Of a stretch of DNA of 41,963 nucleotides, positions 31,830 to 39,711 are shown piece after piece (position 1 is the first letter of the stretch; each line of letters begins with the position of its first letter). Both the position numbers and the translations under genes were made by a program. The stretch is from a virus. Below the pieces are notes generated by a model, which did no database searches, was not told where the DNA came from, and saw only the letters and a program-made list of their open reading frames with translations. The stretch lies in IMG/VR virus record IMGVR_UViG_3300047409_000492, positions 1-41,963 of that record, one strand, 5' to 3'.

Positions 31830-33839
31830 TTACCCAGCCCCTGGTCCCGGTGGCCCCGGCAGCACCGGCGTCGGCCCCAGGCTGCCTGGTCCGGGACCGA
31901 CGCCACCCATCGGTGGGGGTAGCTGCGCCCCGTTCATGCCCGGCGGGGGTGGCTGGATCGGCATGTTCTGACCGGGCATCGGCACCTCGCCCATGCCGCC
32001 CAGGGCCGCACCGGGCGGCGGCCCTCCCAGCCGCTCGAGGGTCGAGCCGTACAGCTCCTGGTCGGCCACGTCGAGCTTGGCCAGGGTGCGGTCGATCAGC
32101 TTCTGCTTGACCCGCGGATCATTTTTCGTGTCATAGACCAGCCATTCGCGCTCGACCTCGTCCGGGTTCCGCCCGAGCTCGGTGATGGCCTGGTACGGTC
32201 CCATCACGCGGAGCTGCATGGCCTCGGCGATGGCCCGCAGCTTGATCACCTCGTTACTGGGGGTGTCCGGCTCGAGCCGCACGCGGTAGCGGTGGACGCC
32301 GTTCAGGTCGTCGGGCCCGATACTGAACACCCCGCGTGGGGCGGTCCGCTTGCCGGTACCCGGCAGATCCCCGAACACGTAGACGTTCTCTTGCACCTGG
32401 TTCTGGATCAGCCAGGACTCGAACCCCACCCGCTGGGCCAGGCACATCTCGGCGTTGTCGACGATGGGGTCCCAGATCAGGCGCGCCAGGTGCGCCGCCT
32501 GGGATATCGCGTAGCCGGAGCTGTCCGCCATCACCCCCTGGACCACCTGGGGGAGGGCCAGGTCCAGCATCTCGCGGACTAAGCCGATGGCCTTGTCGAG
32601 GTCGACCCCGGCGTGCCCGAGCTCGATGGGGTCGATGTCCCAGGGGATGATGTCCCCCGGCTGCACGTCGACGATCTGCTCGGTTCCGGATTCGGGGCCT
32701 GGACTCAGCGCGTAGACGTTGTCCGGCATGCCATAGCCGGGCTGCTGGCGCCGCTTGTAGGCGGTGAACGCATAGCGGAAGGCGGCCTGTTGGGACATGG
32801 TTAACAGGCTATCCAGCAATCCGTAAAGACGCAGGAATCCGAAAATCACGCTCACGCCCATGGTCTCGACCTGGCGTGAGCTCGTGGTTATGCCGTAGCA
32901 ATGAAAAAACGGTCCCCGCAGGGTCTGCGTGTCGGGGTCGCCGTAGCCGTGTCGGACCGTATGGACCAGCTTGCCGTTGTTCTTCTCGAGGGTGTCTCCC
33001 GGCCCCAGCAGCAGGTAGCGCACGTCCTTACAGGTCCAGACCTCGATGAGCTCGAGCGTGCGAGCCTTGTGGCGCCCCATCACCCGCGCCCACTCGGTCT
33101 CCGGCAGCGCGGCGGCCGCCTCCACCACCTTGCCCGCCGAGTTGAGCCCGTACTCGTACTTCTGCAACGTTTCGTAATACGGGACGAACTTGCGCTCGAC
33201 GCAGGTACTGAACCCCTGCTCCCCGCGAATGTAGTAGAAATTTTCCGGTGGCACGTCCTGGGTCATGTAGGGCAGCAGGAGCCCGCGCTTGAGCTGTTCG
33301 GTCTGCGTGTCGTAGGCGCGATCGTAGCCCGCGTGGTTGTCGCCGTATTCGCTTTTGAGGCGCTCGGTCAGCTTGGGGAGCTCGGTGTCGTACTGGGCCC
33401 AGGCGCGTTTCCTGCGCTCGAGGGTCTTCACCACCGCCTCGCCCTTCCCCACCAGGCTGTACATGAAGGGGCGGAAGATGCGGCGCCCGGCCTCCTGCTG
33501 CTGCTGCTCCCAGGAGGCGTCGAAGAAATGCTCGCGCCGCGTGCTGTTCTCCATCCCGACGTCGCCGATGGAGACCGGATCGAACTGCGTCTCGGGCGCG
33601 TTGACGGAGAGCGCGGCCGCCACCGTGTTGACCGTATGGAGCGCCAGGGGAGTGCGGACCTCCACCGTGGAGGCTTTGTATTTCTCGGGGATGAACACCG
33701 GCTCGTCGAGGTAGAGCACGCGGTCGATGTAGCGGTAGAGGTCGTTGCGCGCCTGGAAGGTGTGCTCAAGATCGCGCACCAGCTCGAGGGCGTCCGCCGC
33801 CTTGGCCTCCTCCGCCGCGCTGCTGGTCGACTTCGCCAT
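31830..33839 (-). CDS. Portal protein
   Basis: 669 residues from the ATG at 33839, overlapping the upstream stop (TGATG). The length and motifs fit a large podovirus-type portal: LVRDLEHTFQARNDLYRYID, TPLALHTVNTVAAALSVNAP, RPFMYSLVGKGEAVVKTLER, VPPENFYYIRG, and a helical stem region with LGHAGVDLDKAIGLVREMLD. A Pro/Gly/Met-rich C-terminal tail follows. It forms the dodecameric vertex through which DNA is packaged and ejected. The order TerS-TerL-portal supports the call. Confidence 0.82.
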   Translation of the reverse strand: MAKSTSSAAEEAKAADALELVRDLEHTFQARNDLYRYIDRVLYLDEPVFIPEKYKASTVEVRTPLALHTVNTVAAALSVNAPETQFDPVSIGDVGMENSTRREHFFDASWEQQQQEAGRRIFRPFMYSLVGKGEAVVKTLERRKRAWAQYDTELPKLTERLKSEYGDNHAGYDRAYDTQTEQLKRGLLLPYMTQDVPPENFYYIRGEQGFSTCVERKFVPYYETLQKYEYGLNSAGKVVEAAAALPETEWARVMGRHKARTLELIEVWTCKDVRYLLLGPGDTLEKNNGKLVHTVRHGYGDPDTQTLRGPFFHCYGITTSSRQVETMGVSVIFGFLRLYGLLDSLLTMSQQAAFRYAFTAYKRRQQPGYGMPDNVYALSPGPESGTEQIVDVQPGDIIPWDIDPIELGHAGVDLDKAIGLVREMLDLALPQVVQGVMADSSGYAISQAAHLARLIWDPIVDNAEMCLAQRVGFESWLIQNQVQENVYVFGDLPGTGKRTAPRGVFSIGPDDLNGVHRYRVRLEPDTPSNEVIKLRAIAEAMQLRVMGPYQAITELGRNPDEVEREWLVYDTKNDPRVKQKLIDRTLAKLDVADQELYGSTLERLGGPPPGAALGGMGEVPMPGQNMPIQPPPPGMNGAQLPPPMGGVGPGPGSLGPTPVLPGPPGPGAG

Positions 33840-34162
33840 CAGGGCCTCCACTCGACGGGGTCCGTAATCGACAATCCCTGCTTCAGGCGCGCCCACTGGG
33901 CCGCCCGCCAGCGATCCCGGGCGAGGAGATAGGCGCTGGCCGCCTGCTCGCGCGCCGCCCCCGCGTCCACCCAACGGGGTGGCACCTGGCGGTGGTAGTA
34001 CACCCGCAGGTGGCGCTCGATCCGCTGGCGCACCCGTCCCGCCGAGAGCCCCAGCTCGGCCGCGGCCTTCGCCACGCTGCCAGCGTGCTGCACCGCCGCG
34101 ACCAGCTCGCGGTCGCGCGCATCCCGGGCCAGGGTAAAGGGACTCTCGCGTGTCGTCGCCAT
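33839..34162 (-). CDS. HTH protein between TerL and portal
   Basis: 107 residues from the ATG at 34162, directly after the upstream TAG. An HTH is visible at about residues 17-50 (LVAAVQHAGSVAKAAAELGL, then SAGRVRQRI). The C-terminal half is Ala/Arg/Trp-rich and helical (AASAYLLARDRWRAAQWARL). It may bind packaging DNA as a second terminase-associated factor, or regulate late genes. The family is uncertain. Confidence 0.6.
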   Translation of the reverse strand: MATTRESPFTLARDARDRELVAAVQHAGSVAKAAAELGLSAGRVRQRIERHLRVYYHRQVPPRWVDAGAAREQAASAYLLARDRWRAAQWARLKQGLSITDPVEWRP

Positions 34163-34357
34163 CTACGGCTGCTCCTTCGGCGGGAGGGTCCCGCGAATAC
34201 GGAGCAGGAGGTCACTGGCGGCCAACACGTCGCGGTAGGCTTCGTCCAGGCGACGGTCGAGCTCCTCTCGCTCCTTGAGGATCACCCGCAGCACCTGGCG
34301 CGCCAGGGTCAACGCGGCCTCCGCGTCCTCGGGGGTCATCTCGGACAACTCCCGCAC
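34163..34357 (-). CDS. Small helical protein after TerL
   Basis: 64 residues from the GTG at 34357, two bases after the TerL stop; the ATG at 34339, with GGGAG nine bases ahead, is the alternative. It is almost wholly helical (MTPEDAEAALTLARQVLRVI, then LKEREELDRRLDEAYRD), probably a coiled coil. It sits in the packaging cluster. The function is unknown. Confidence 0.6.
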   Translation of the reverse strand: MRELSEMTPEDAEAALTLARQVLRVILKEREELDRRLDEAYRDVLAASDLLLRIRGTLPPKEQP

Positions 34358-34359
34358 GG

Positions 34360-35949
34360 TTAACCCCCGATCCGCACGAACTGCTGGGCGAGGTCCGGCT
34401 TGCCCCGCCCACTGGTGAAGCGCACGCCGGCCTTGCGATCGTCGGTAGCGGTCAGGTCGAGCCAGGACCAGAACGCCGCGTCGGTGAGGTCGAACGGCTT
34501 GCGCAGGGGGAAGCGCCCCAGGGCCCGCTCGAGGGTGCGGTGGGTCCCTTCCACGTGGACGAAGCGCCCCCGCTCGTAAGCCGCGTGCATGAGCGCGGCG
34601 CGGTGCGCCTTGGGCCCATGGCCGGCGCCGGCCTTGTTCGAGCGGAATTGCGGTTTGACACTCCCCGCCGGCACCAGCTCGGCCTGACGTAGCTTCAGCC
34701 ACGCCTGCTCGTAGGTCGAGAGCCAGGTATCGCCGCCCTGGTCGGTCTCGACCCCCACCGTGGTGGCCTGGAGCTCGAGGGCCTTCTGGATGGCTCGCTG
34801 CAGCGCGTCCTCCGGCCCCCCGCGTGCCTCGTAGGACCACAGGCGGTAGATCCGACCGTCGACGCCGAGCGCGTCCGCCTGGATGCCCTGGCAGTCGCTC
34901 TGGTCGGTGTCGGTCACCGCCGGGTCCACCCACACGCAGGTGCGGACCAGCGACGGGAGCTCGTCGAAGCGGCAGTGCTCGAACACGATGTCGGAGAACA
35001 TGCCCCCGGTGGGCTCGTCGACCTCGTGCTGGCACTCGGACAGGAACGCGGCCAGGCCGATGTCGTTGAGTAAGACCGTGCACTCGGCGAGGCCCTGACC
35101 CTCCCAGGTGGGGGTGCCCTCGGTGATGACCCAGCGGTCGTCACGCTGGGTGCAGGCAAAGTCCTCGAGCGCCGGGATGGGACCGATCACGCGGCGCCCG
35201 CCCAGGAAGTCCGCGCGCCCGTCGGCCAGCTGGGCGAACACCCCGTCGGCCTGCACCAGGTTCTGGATGGCCAGCACCGCCAGGTCGCTCGAGCCGGCGG
35301 GTAAGAGGTTCTTGGTGATGAGCCCGATCTTGCGGGCGGTGGTCTGCTGGGTGTCGTAGGCGTCGTCGAGGTCGTCGAAGATCATCAGGTCCGGGCGGGC
35401 CTCGTCGATCTTGATGCCGCGCGCGGCGGTGTCGAGGCCCAGCGCGTCGATGGTGAAGCCGGACGCGGTGCGCAGACGGTTGCGGCGCCAGCCCCGCGAG
35501 TGGCCGTACTTGGAGAGCAGGCGGTTGGCGACGTCGGGATGCCGCTCGGTGAAGCGGGCGGACTCGAGCATGGCGGCCACGTTGGCCACGTGGTCGTCGG
35601 CCTGCTGCTGGGTCTCGCAGATATAGAGCGCGTAGCGACGGGCGCGAAGAGCAGCAATCGCCGGGCAGGCCATCTCGGCGGTGGTGCTCTTCGCGCCGCC
35701 TCGAGCGAGGATAGCCACCAGGGGGTCGGGGCGCACGCCGCGCTGGAGGGCCCAGACCCAATTCCAGATCCGCAGGTGGTGAGGGGCGAAGCCCACCAGC
35801 TCGCCGCGCTGGTTGGTCAGGTAGGTCGGGAAGACCGCGGACAGCCAGGTAGCGGGATCCTCACTCGGCGGCGGGCTCGCCTTCGTCCTCTGGCTCGGAG
35901 CTGGGCCCGATGGCGGCGAGTATCTGAATGGCCCGGTCGCCAAGGGCAT
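34360..35949 (-). CDS. terL: Terminase large subunit
   Basis: About 529 residues. It is the packaging motor ATPase with C-terminal nuclease. Walker A is AILARGGAKSTT near residue 78; Walker B is DLMIFDDLDDAYD near 186. Nuclease acidic residues lie in CVWVDPAVTDTDQSDCQGI near 338 and VGVETDQGGD near 396. The start is uncertain: the ATG at 35949 overlaps TerS by 89 bases and has a weak ribosome site, and no ATG, GTG or TTG lies between it and the conserved N-terminus (TWLSAVFPTYLTNQRGELVG). The open frame extends to 36060, but that part is a shadow of TerS. Confidence 0.85.
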   Translation of the reverse strand: MPLATGPFRYSPPSGPAPSQRTKASPPPSEDPATWLSAVFPTYLTNQRGELVGFAPHHLRIWNWVWALQRGVRPDPLVAILARGGAKSTTAEMACPAIAALRARRYALYICETQQQADDHVANVAAMLESARFTERHPDVANRLLSKYGHSRGWRRNRLRTASGFTIDALGLDTAARGIKIDEARPDLMIFDDLDDAYDTQQTTARKIGLITKNLLPAGSSDLAVLAIQNLVQADGVFAQLADGRADFLGGRRVIGPIPALEDFACTQRDDRWVITEGTPTWEGQGLAECTVLLNDIGLAAFLSECQHEVDEPTGGMFSDIVFEHCRFDELPSLVRTCVWVDPAVTDTDQSDCQGIQADALGVDGRIYRLWSYEARGGPEDALQRAIQKALELQATTVGVETDQGGDTWLSTYEQAWLKLRQAELVPAGSVKPQFRSNKAGAGHGPKAHRAALMHAAYERGRFVHVEGTHRTLERALGRFPLRKPFDLTDAAFWSWLDLTATDDRKAGVRFTSGRGKPDLAQQFVRIGG

Positions 35950-36256
35950 TGTGGATGGCAACCAGACCGTAGGCGTCTTGCGCGGCGATCCAACCCGGCT
36001 CAGCAGCTGCTCGGGCCTGAGCTGTGAGGGCGCCGAGGTTGGCAGTGAGATACTCGGCAACTAAGCGCCCCACATCCACCCGCACTGAACGTTCAATGTC
36101 CTGTTGAACGACAGCGACGTCCTGCGCATCACGCCAGTTAGAGATCGTGCCCTTGCTGACCCCGAAGTGAGCGGCCGTGGCGCTGAGGCTGGCACCGGCG
36201 AACAGCATGGCCAGCGCGGCGGCTCGGACCTCCGGTGGGTACTCGGCACGGGCCAT
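35861..36256 (-). CDS. terS: Terminase small subunit-like HTH protein
   Basis: 131 residues from the ATG at 36256. An N-terminal HTH (MLFAGASLSATAAHFGVSKG, then TISNWRDAQ) precedes a helical oligomerisation region (VGRLVAEYLTANLGALTAQA) and an acidic tail (SSEPEDEGEPAAE). It would recognise the packaging site and pass DNA to TerL, whose gene it overlaps. A 9-bp-stem inverted repeat lies 9 bp upstream of its start and could be its target. The call rests on fold plus position. Confidence 0.75.
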   Translation of the reverse strand: MARAEYPPEVRAAALAMLFAGASLSATAAHFGVSKGTISNWRDAQDVAVVQQDIERSVRVDVGRLVAEYLTANLGALTAQARAAAEPGWIAAQDAYGLVAIHNALGDRAIQILAAIGPSSEPEDEGEPAAE

Positions 36257-36264
36257 ATCCCCTC

Positions 36265-36294
36265 GACTGCGCGAAAAGCGTGTTGCGCGCAGTC
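36265..36294. repeat. Inverted repeat upstream of TerS (possible pac/cos element)
   Basis: gactgcgcg (36265-36273) and cgcgcagtc (36286-36294) pair perfectly around a 12-base loop. There is no T-run. Packaging recognition sites often lie at or near terS, but a transcript hairpin or regulator site is equally possible. Confidence 0.45.
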
Positions 36295-36352
36295 TACCAC
36301 TACGGCGGGAAGATCGGATGCGGAACGCCGGCGGCCAGGCGCGCCCTGCCCC

Positions 36353-36544
36353 TCAGCCGGCATGGTCGGGGTCCTTCGATGCCCGCCTATCCATCTCTTC
36401 CCGAAGCCGCCTGATTTCGCGGTCCATGATCTCGCCCGGCTCCGACATCGGTATATCCTTCATCAGGTTCTCAAGCATTCTCATCTGCTCAGGGAACATC
36501 GCATCGTATTCTTCGCGGGTCAGCTTCCCGTCAGGACCTGGCAT
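36353..36544 (-). CDS. Unknown small acidic helical protein
   Basis: 63 residues from the ATG at 36544 with GGAGGAAAC immediately upstream. It begins MPGPDGKLTREEYDAMF and is helical and Met/Glu-rich (RMLENLMKDIPMSEPGEIMD). It lies just ahead of the terminase genes, overlapping the upstream small membrane protein gene. The family is unknown. Confidence 0.6.
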   Translation of the reverse strand: MPGPDGKLTREEYDAMFPEQMRMLENLMKDIPMSEPGEIMDREIRRLREEMDRRASKDPDHAG

Positions 36545-36689
36545 GTTTCCTCCACCAGTATCGAAATGCACTAGGTAAGCCAACGATCAGTTCGTGCAAC
36601 ATCCAGAGAAATAAGAACAGCGCCCAGAGGGGAGCCAGCACCACAGAGGCGAGAACGGCCAACCACTCCGGCGGCTCGGGCCAGTCCAT
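36531..36689 (-). CDS. Small membrane protein
   Basis: 52 residues from the ATG at 36689 (a second ATG is at 36692), with GGAGG upstream, overlapping the previous stop (TGATG). A long hydrophobic helix (WLAVLASVVLAPLWALFLFL, then WMLHELIVGLP) is followed by a basic end (WWRKHARS), giving one transmembrane segment with the C-terminus likely inside. It could be a holin or antiholin acting with the endolysin, but it sits far from it. The role is uncertain. Confidence 0.58.
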   Translation of the reverse strand: MDWPEPPEWLAVLASVVLAPLWALFLFLWMLHELIVGLPSAFRYWWRKHARS

Positions 36690-37171
36690 CATTCCACCTC
36701 CCCCTCTGCGCGCGACGGTGCGGCCGGCGGTGTCAGCGGGCGTAGGAAATCGTGCCAACGATCACGCCATCGCTCAGCCGCACCTACCCACTCGGTTGAC
36801 TCGTGCTTCCATCCGCCCATCCCCTGTCCCGCATTGGCGATGACCGTCCAGGCGAGATAGAGCAACTCATCTGCTTCGTGAGCACGGGCCTCCCACCCGG
36901 CCAGGAAGTCCAGCCACCTCGGGCTGCCCTCGCTGATGGCCAGCTCGACCACCCAGGCCGGCGTGCCTTCCGCCGCCGCCCGCCGCACGAAAGCCTCCAT
37001 CGCCGCCTCGGTGATGGATCGGAGCGGTGCCAGGATGGCGGCATCGTACTCCTCCCAGGCGCGCTCCAGGTTCTGCGCCAACTGCTCGTCAATGCGAATC
37101 CGCCCCTCCCCGTCGTAAATCGCATAAATCGCATCCAGTAAAGCCCGCCGCGCGCCCTGCACCTCAGTCAT
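36689..37171 (-). CDS. Unknown helical late-operon protein
   Basis: 160 residues from the ATG at 37171, overlapping the upstream stop (TGATG). It is helical and Ala/Trp/Glu-rich (LLDAIYAIYDGEGRIRIDEQ, AWEEYDAAILAPLRSITEAA, WRDRWHDFLRPL). There is no signal or membrane segment. It is coupled to the XRE regulator upstream and the small membrane protein downstream. The family is not recognised. Confidence 0.62.
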   Translation of the reverse strand: MTEVQGARRALLDAIYAIYDGEGRIRIDEQLAQNLERAWEEYDAAILAPLRSITEAAMEAFVRRAAAEGTPAWVVELAISEGSPRWLDFLAGWEARAHEADELLYLAWTVIANAGQGMGGWKHESTEWVGAAERWRDRWHDFLRPLTPPAAPSRAEGEVE

Positions 37172-37734
37172 CACGCGCGCCGCTGCCACAGGCGGCAGAT
37201 CACCCGCAGCACCTGCGTGAACTCCGCCAGGTCCTGCTCGTCGAGCAGGTTGGCGGTAGCCCCCACGCACTCGAGCGCGCGGCTCCAGCGGGGGACGGCG
37301 GCGTGACCCGCCAGGGTGAGGAGCTCGTGGAGCTCGAGGGTGGAGAGCCTCAGGATGCGCCCGAGGGCCTCGATCAGCGCCGGGTTGGCGGGGGGCCGCT
37401 GGCCGTTCTCGAAGCGCTGCACGTAGCTGGGATTGACGCCCGCGGTGAGTGCCAATTGGTTACAGCTCAGCCCCACCCGCTCGCGCGCGGCCTTGAAGTA
37501 GGACCCGAAGCTGTCGTGCACCTCCGGCGGGAGGGGGGCAGGTTTCGGGGGGGATGGAGACGGACGCTTGGCCCGCTCCTCGCGGATGCCGTCGTGGCGG
37601 CCGAGGTCGTAGGCCTCGCGCACCAGATCACGCTGGCGCTCCTCGGGCCCCAGGAAGTCCAGGAGGGGCAGCACCGCCGGCGCGGGTTCCCGCTCCAGCA
37701 GGCCGCTGGCATCCTGCCACTGACGGGGGCTCAT
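37171..37734 (-). CDS. XRE-family HTH regulator of the late operon
   Basis: 187 residues from the ATG at 37734 with GGAGG eight bases upstream, overlapping the previous stop (ATGA). The XRE HTH lies near residues 78-135: FGSYFKAARERVGLSCNQLA, LTAGVNPSYVQRFENGQRPP, ALGRILRLSTLELHELL. It is flanked by a Pro-rich linker and a helical C-terminal domain. It is a candidate ligand for the 15-bp palindrome overlapping the promoter near 38762-38790, about 1 kb upstream in the same operon. Autoregulation is inferred. Confidence 0.78.
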   Translation of the reverse strand: MSPRQWQDASGLLEREPAPAVLPLLDFLGPEERQRDLVREAYDLGRHDGIREERAKRPSPSPPKPAPLPPEVHDSFGSYFKAARERVGLSCNQLALTAGVNPSYVQRFENGQRPPANPALIEALGRILRLSTLELHELLTLAGHAAVPRWSRALECVGATANLLDEQDLAEFTQVLRVICRLWQRRA

Positions 37735-37949
37735 CGCTCCGTCCTCCACTTCCGCATGGCCTCGGCTTCCTCGAGCGCCTCGGCGATCTGGGACGGGCCG
37801 TGGTGGGTCAAGCCACTGGCGAGCTGGGCCCAGTAGAGCACCACCAGGGGGGCCAGCTCATCGTGGGCCCGCAGCACGAAGATCGGCTCGTCCTCCTCCG
37901 CGCGGTTCAGGCAGGATCGGGGGTCGTTCACTTCATCGCATTTCAACAT
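37731..37949 (-). CDS. Small protein of a common phage type (unknown function)
   Basis: 72 residues from the ATG at 37949 with AAGGAG seven bases upstream. The sequence EEDEPIFVLRAHDELAPLVV, then LYWAQLASGL and IAEALEEAEAMRKW matches a pattern often seen in small phage and prophage proteins of unknown role. It overlaps the end of the HNH gene by 17 bases and couples to the XRE gene. Confidence 0.65.
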   Translation of the reverse strand: MLKCDEVNDPRSCLNRAEEDEPIFVLRAHDELAPLVVLYWAQLASGLTHHGPSQIAEALEEAEAMRKWRTER

Positions 37950-38676
37950 CGGTGTACTCCTTCGGGTAGTCGTTGCGTAGAAGCTCGAGGATCCGCCCGC
38001 GGTCGGCCGGACGGTGCGCCCGGGCGTAGTCGGCAGCTCGTCGAATATTGACGAGCTGCGTAACCGCTTCGAGGTGGTCAGGATTGACACACGCGCGATT
38101 GCGACAGAGATGATCAAGCTGCAACCCCGCCGGCACGGGACCATGCAGCTGTTCATAAGCGAACCGATGCGCCAGAGTAGTGCGCGGCCTCTCCACTCCA
38201 AACACGCCATAGCCGTTGGTGGTCGCCGCCGTCCATACCCAGCAAGGTCCAAGCTCCGGGTGACCCTCTACGGGAGGTCCCGACCGATCGACTTTGCTCC
38301 AAAACCGATCGACGAGCGGTGGCCCTGGAGACGGAGGGCGACGTGCACGCGCCCCACACGCCCGAGAACAGAAGCGCACCTCTGCGTGTTTCCGGCTGCG
38401 GAGAAATACCCGCCCGCACTCCGCACAGGGCACGAGGTCTCGGGTCCGCTTAAACGCCACCATGACACAGGCTCGAGAGCAATAGCGCTGAAGGCGCCAT
38501 CTCCTGGCAAACTGCAGTCCGCAGGTGGGACAGATCACCTGCGGGGGAGCCTTCCGGACGTAGACCCGAGCGGAAGCACCACAGGACCTGGAGCAAAAAC
38601 GTTGGCGGTGCTGAGCGCCACGGGTAGTGAAATCGTGGCCGCAGTAGGCGCAGGGACGAGTAAACTCGGGGAGCAT
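37933..38676 (-). CDS. HNH endonuclease 3 with three N-terminal zinc fingers
   Basis: 247 residues from the ATG at 38676 with GGAGG six bases upstream. Three successive four-cysteine fingers precede the nuclease: CAYCGHDF...CSRSC, CPTCGLQF...CSRAC, CAECGRVF...CSRAC (residues about 9-110). The HNH_3 core follows: RFWSKVDRSGP, GPCWVWTAATTNGYGVF, LQLDHLCRNRACVNPDHLEA. It is a probable homing endonuclease with an expanded DNA-reading module, and its core is closest to HNH endonuclease 1. A strong hairpin precedes its ribosome site. Confidence 0.88.
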   Translation of the reverse strand: MLPEFTRPCAYCGHDFTTRGAQHRQRFCSRSCGASARVYVRKAPPQVICPTCGLQFARRWRLQRYCSRACVMVAFKRTRDLVPCAECGRVFLRSRKHAEVRFCSRACGARARRPPSPGPPLVDRFWSKVDRSGPPVEGHPELGPCWVWTAATTNGYGVFGVERPRTTLAHRFAYEQLHGPVPAGLQLDHLCRNRACVNPDHLEAVTQLVNIRRAADYARAHRPADRGRILELLRNDYPKEYTDVEMR

Positions 38677-38702
38677 GCCGAACCTCCATTTCGGGGTGCC
38701 GT

Positions 38703-38731
38703 GGCCCCGGCGGTAGCCGCCGCGCGGGGCC
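38703..38731 (-). other. Hairpin upstream of HNH endonuclease 3
   Basis: ggccccg (38703-38709) pairs with cggggcc (38725-38731), with further GCGG/CCGC pairing inside. It lies between the promoter and the HNH ribosome site, without a T-run. A second short inverted repeat, ggggt/acccc (38740-38754), is adjacent. Confidence 0.5.
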
Positions 38732-38761
38732 GTTGTTGTGGGGTGGATTACCCCTCATTTT

Positions 38762-38790
38762 ACCATGAATCATGGTCGTTTCTCTGTCAA
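38762..38790 (-). promoter_or_regulatory. Late-operon promoter with 15-bp palindromic operator
   Basis: On the minus strand a perfect TTGACA (38790-38785) lies within the 3' end of the VRR-NUC gene. The -10 position 17-18 bp on (CATGGT/ATGGTA) is weak and is covered by a perfect palindrome ACCATGA-A-TCATGGT (38762-38776). It would drive HNH3 through lysis genes under control of an operator-binding protein. Confidence 0.5.
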
Positions 38791-39168
38791 GAGTCGCCAT
38801 AGTTCTTCCTTATCCCGGGGTCGAAACACCCCGACCACCACCCGTACGGTCTGGCTCAGCCCGTTCATGGTGGCGGCGATAGCTCCCCAGGCGTCCAGCC
38901 ACTGGTCTTGAGCGGCAGTCGTTTTGCCCCGTTCGGTTTTTAGCTCCGCGATCACCACCGTGAAGCCGGGTGATTCGCGTCGGATCGCCACGACATCCGG
39001 CCAGCCCTTGGGACTGTGCAAACTGTTCCAGGTCGAATAAACCAGCTGGAAGCCGGCCACGGTAAGCAACGACCGCACGTGCGCGGCCCAAACTTTCTCG
39101 CTCATGCCTTTGGCCACCGCCGCCTCGAAGGCCACCAGGTGGGGATGGGACGCCGTCACCACCGGCAT
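38770..39168 (-). CDS. VRR-NUC-type nuclease
   Basis: 132 residues from the ATG at 39168. The VRR-NUC (PD-(D/E)XK superfamily) motifs are KGWPDVVAIRR near residue 54-64 (the Asp), AELKTERGKTTAAQ near 74-87 (the Glu-x-Lys) and a C-terminal LWRLL. The N-terminal helix (SEKVWAAHVRSLLTVAGFQL) fits the family. Members act as structure-specific nucleases or Holliday-junction resolvases in phage recombination. This fits RecT/Bet and the DinG-like helicase in the same early operon. It is the last early gene; the late promoter lies inside its end. Confidence 0.85.
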   Translation of the reverse strand: MPVVTASHPHLVAFEAAVAKGMSEKVWAAHVRSLLTVAGFQLVYSTWNSLHSPKGWPDVVAIRRESPGFTVVIAELKTERGKTTAAQDQWLDAWGAIAATMNGLSQTVRVVVGVFRPRDKEELWRLLTEKRP

Positions 39169-39172
39169 GGTG

Positions 39173-39694
39173 TTACCGCCCGCCCTGGTCGTCGAGCGGC
39201 AGCGCGGGCTGCTCCCACACGGTACTCGCCATGAGCTTCAGGTCCTCGCGCCAGGGTCCGTAGGCCTCGAGCGCCGCGTTGAACCCCGCGAAGTCGTAGG
39301 GGCGGAGCTCGGCGGTCCCCGTGTTCTCGTTCGAGCCGGCTTTACTAAGCTGCTCGAACATGAGGGCCTCCCACTGCAGGGCGGTGAGGCCGAGGTCGAC
39401 GAGGTGGTTGGCACTGAAGACCACCACGAAGTCGGCCTGGCTGTAGTGGAGCGTGAGCCCCCCGGGCTTCAGGAGGTCGGCCAGGATCGGCTCCCCTCGG
39501 CGGGTCCCGCCCCGCGCGCGCCAGAGGTAGTCCACGCTGAAGTCGGTGAGCAGCTCGAAGCGCGGGGCGTGGCGGTCGATCACCGCGTCGGCCAGGCGCG
39601 AGAGCTCCGGGGCCACCAGGAAGGGCTTGCCGTTGAAGGCGTCCTTGCCGGGCACGGTGAGCTCGAAGGTCATCTGGGTCACGGGTGCGGCCAT
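39173..39694 (-). CDS. PhageMetallopep-like protein lacking the zinc ligands
   Basis: 173 residues from the ATG at 39694. The order and spacing match phage-encoded putative metallopeptidases: FSVDYLWRARGGTRRGEP, LADLLKPGG, ADFVVVFSANHLVDLGLTAL, then the active-site position and LRPYDFAGFNAALEAYGPW. In that family the active site reads HELCH-like, and the later segment reads RPHD. Here they are FEQLS and RPYD, so all expected histidines are replaced. It is probably a catalytically dead relative retained for binding. The family assignment is from memory of its pattern; the missing residues are read directly. Confidence 0.65.
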   Translation of the reverse strand: MAAPVTQMTFELTVPGKDAFNGKPFLVAPELSRLADAVIDRHAPRFELLTDFSVDYLWRARGGTRRGEPILADLLKPGGLTLHYSQADFVVVFSANHLVDLGLTALQWEALMFEQLSKAGSNENTGTAELRPYDFAGFNAALEAYGPWREDLKLMASTVWEQPALPLDDQGGR

Positions 39695-39711
39695 AGGGAT
39701 ACTCCTTTCGG

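Noticed and set aside
35950-36060. N-terminal extension of TerL
   Set aside because: The frame is open, but the sequence is Ser/Pro-rich and is the shadow of the TerS gene. It was excluded from the TerL call.
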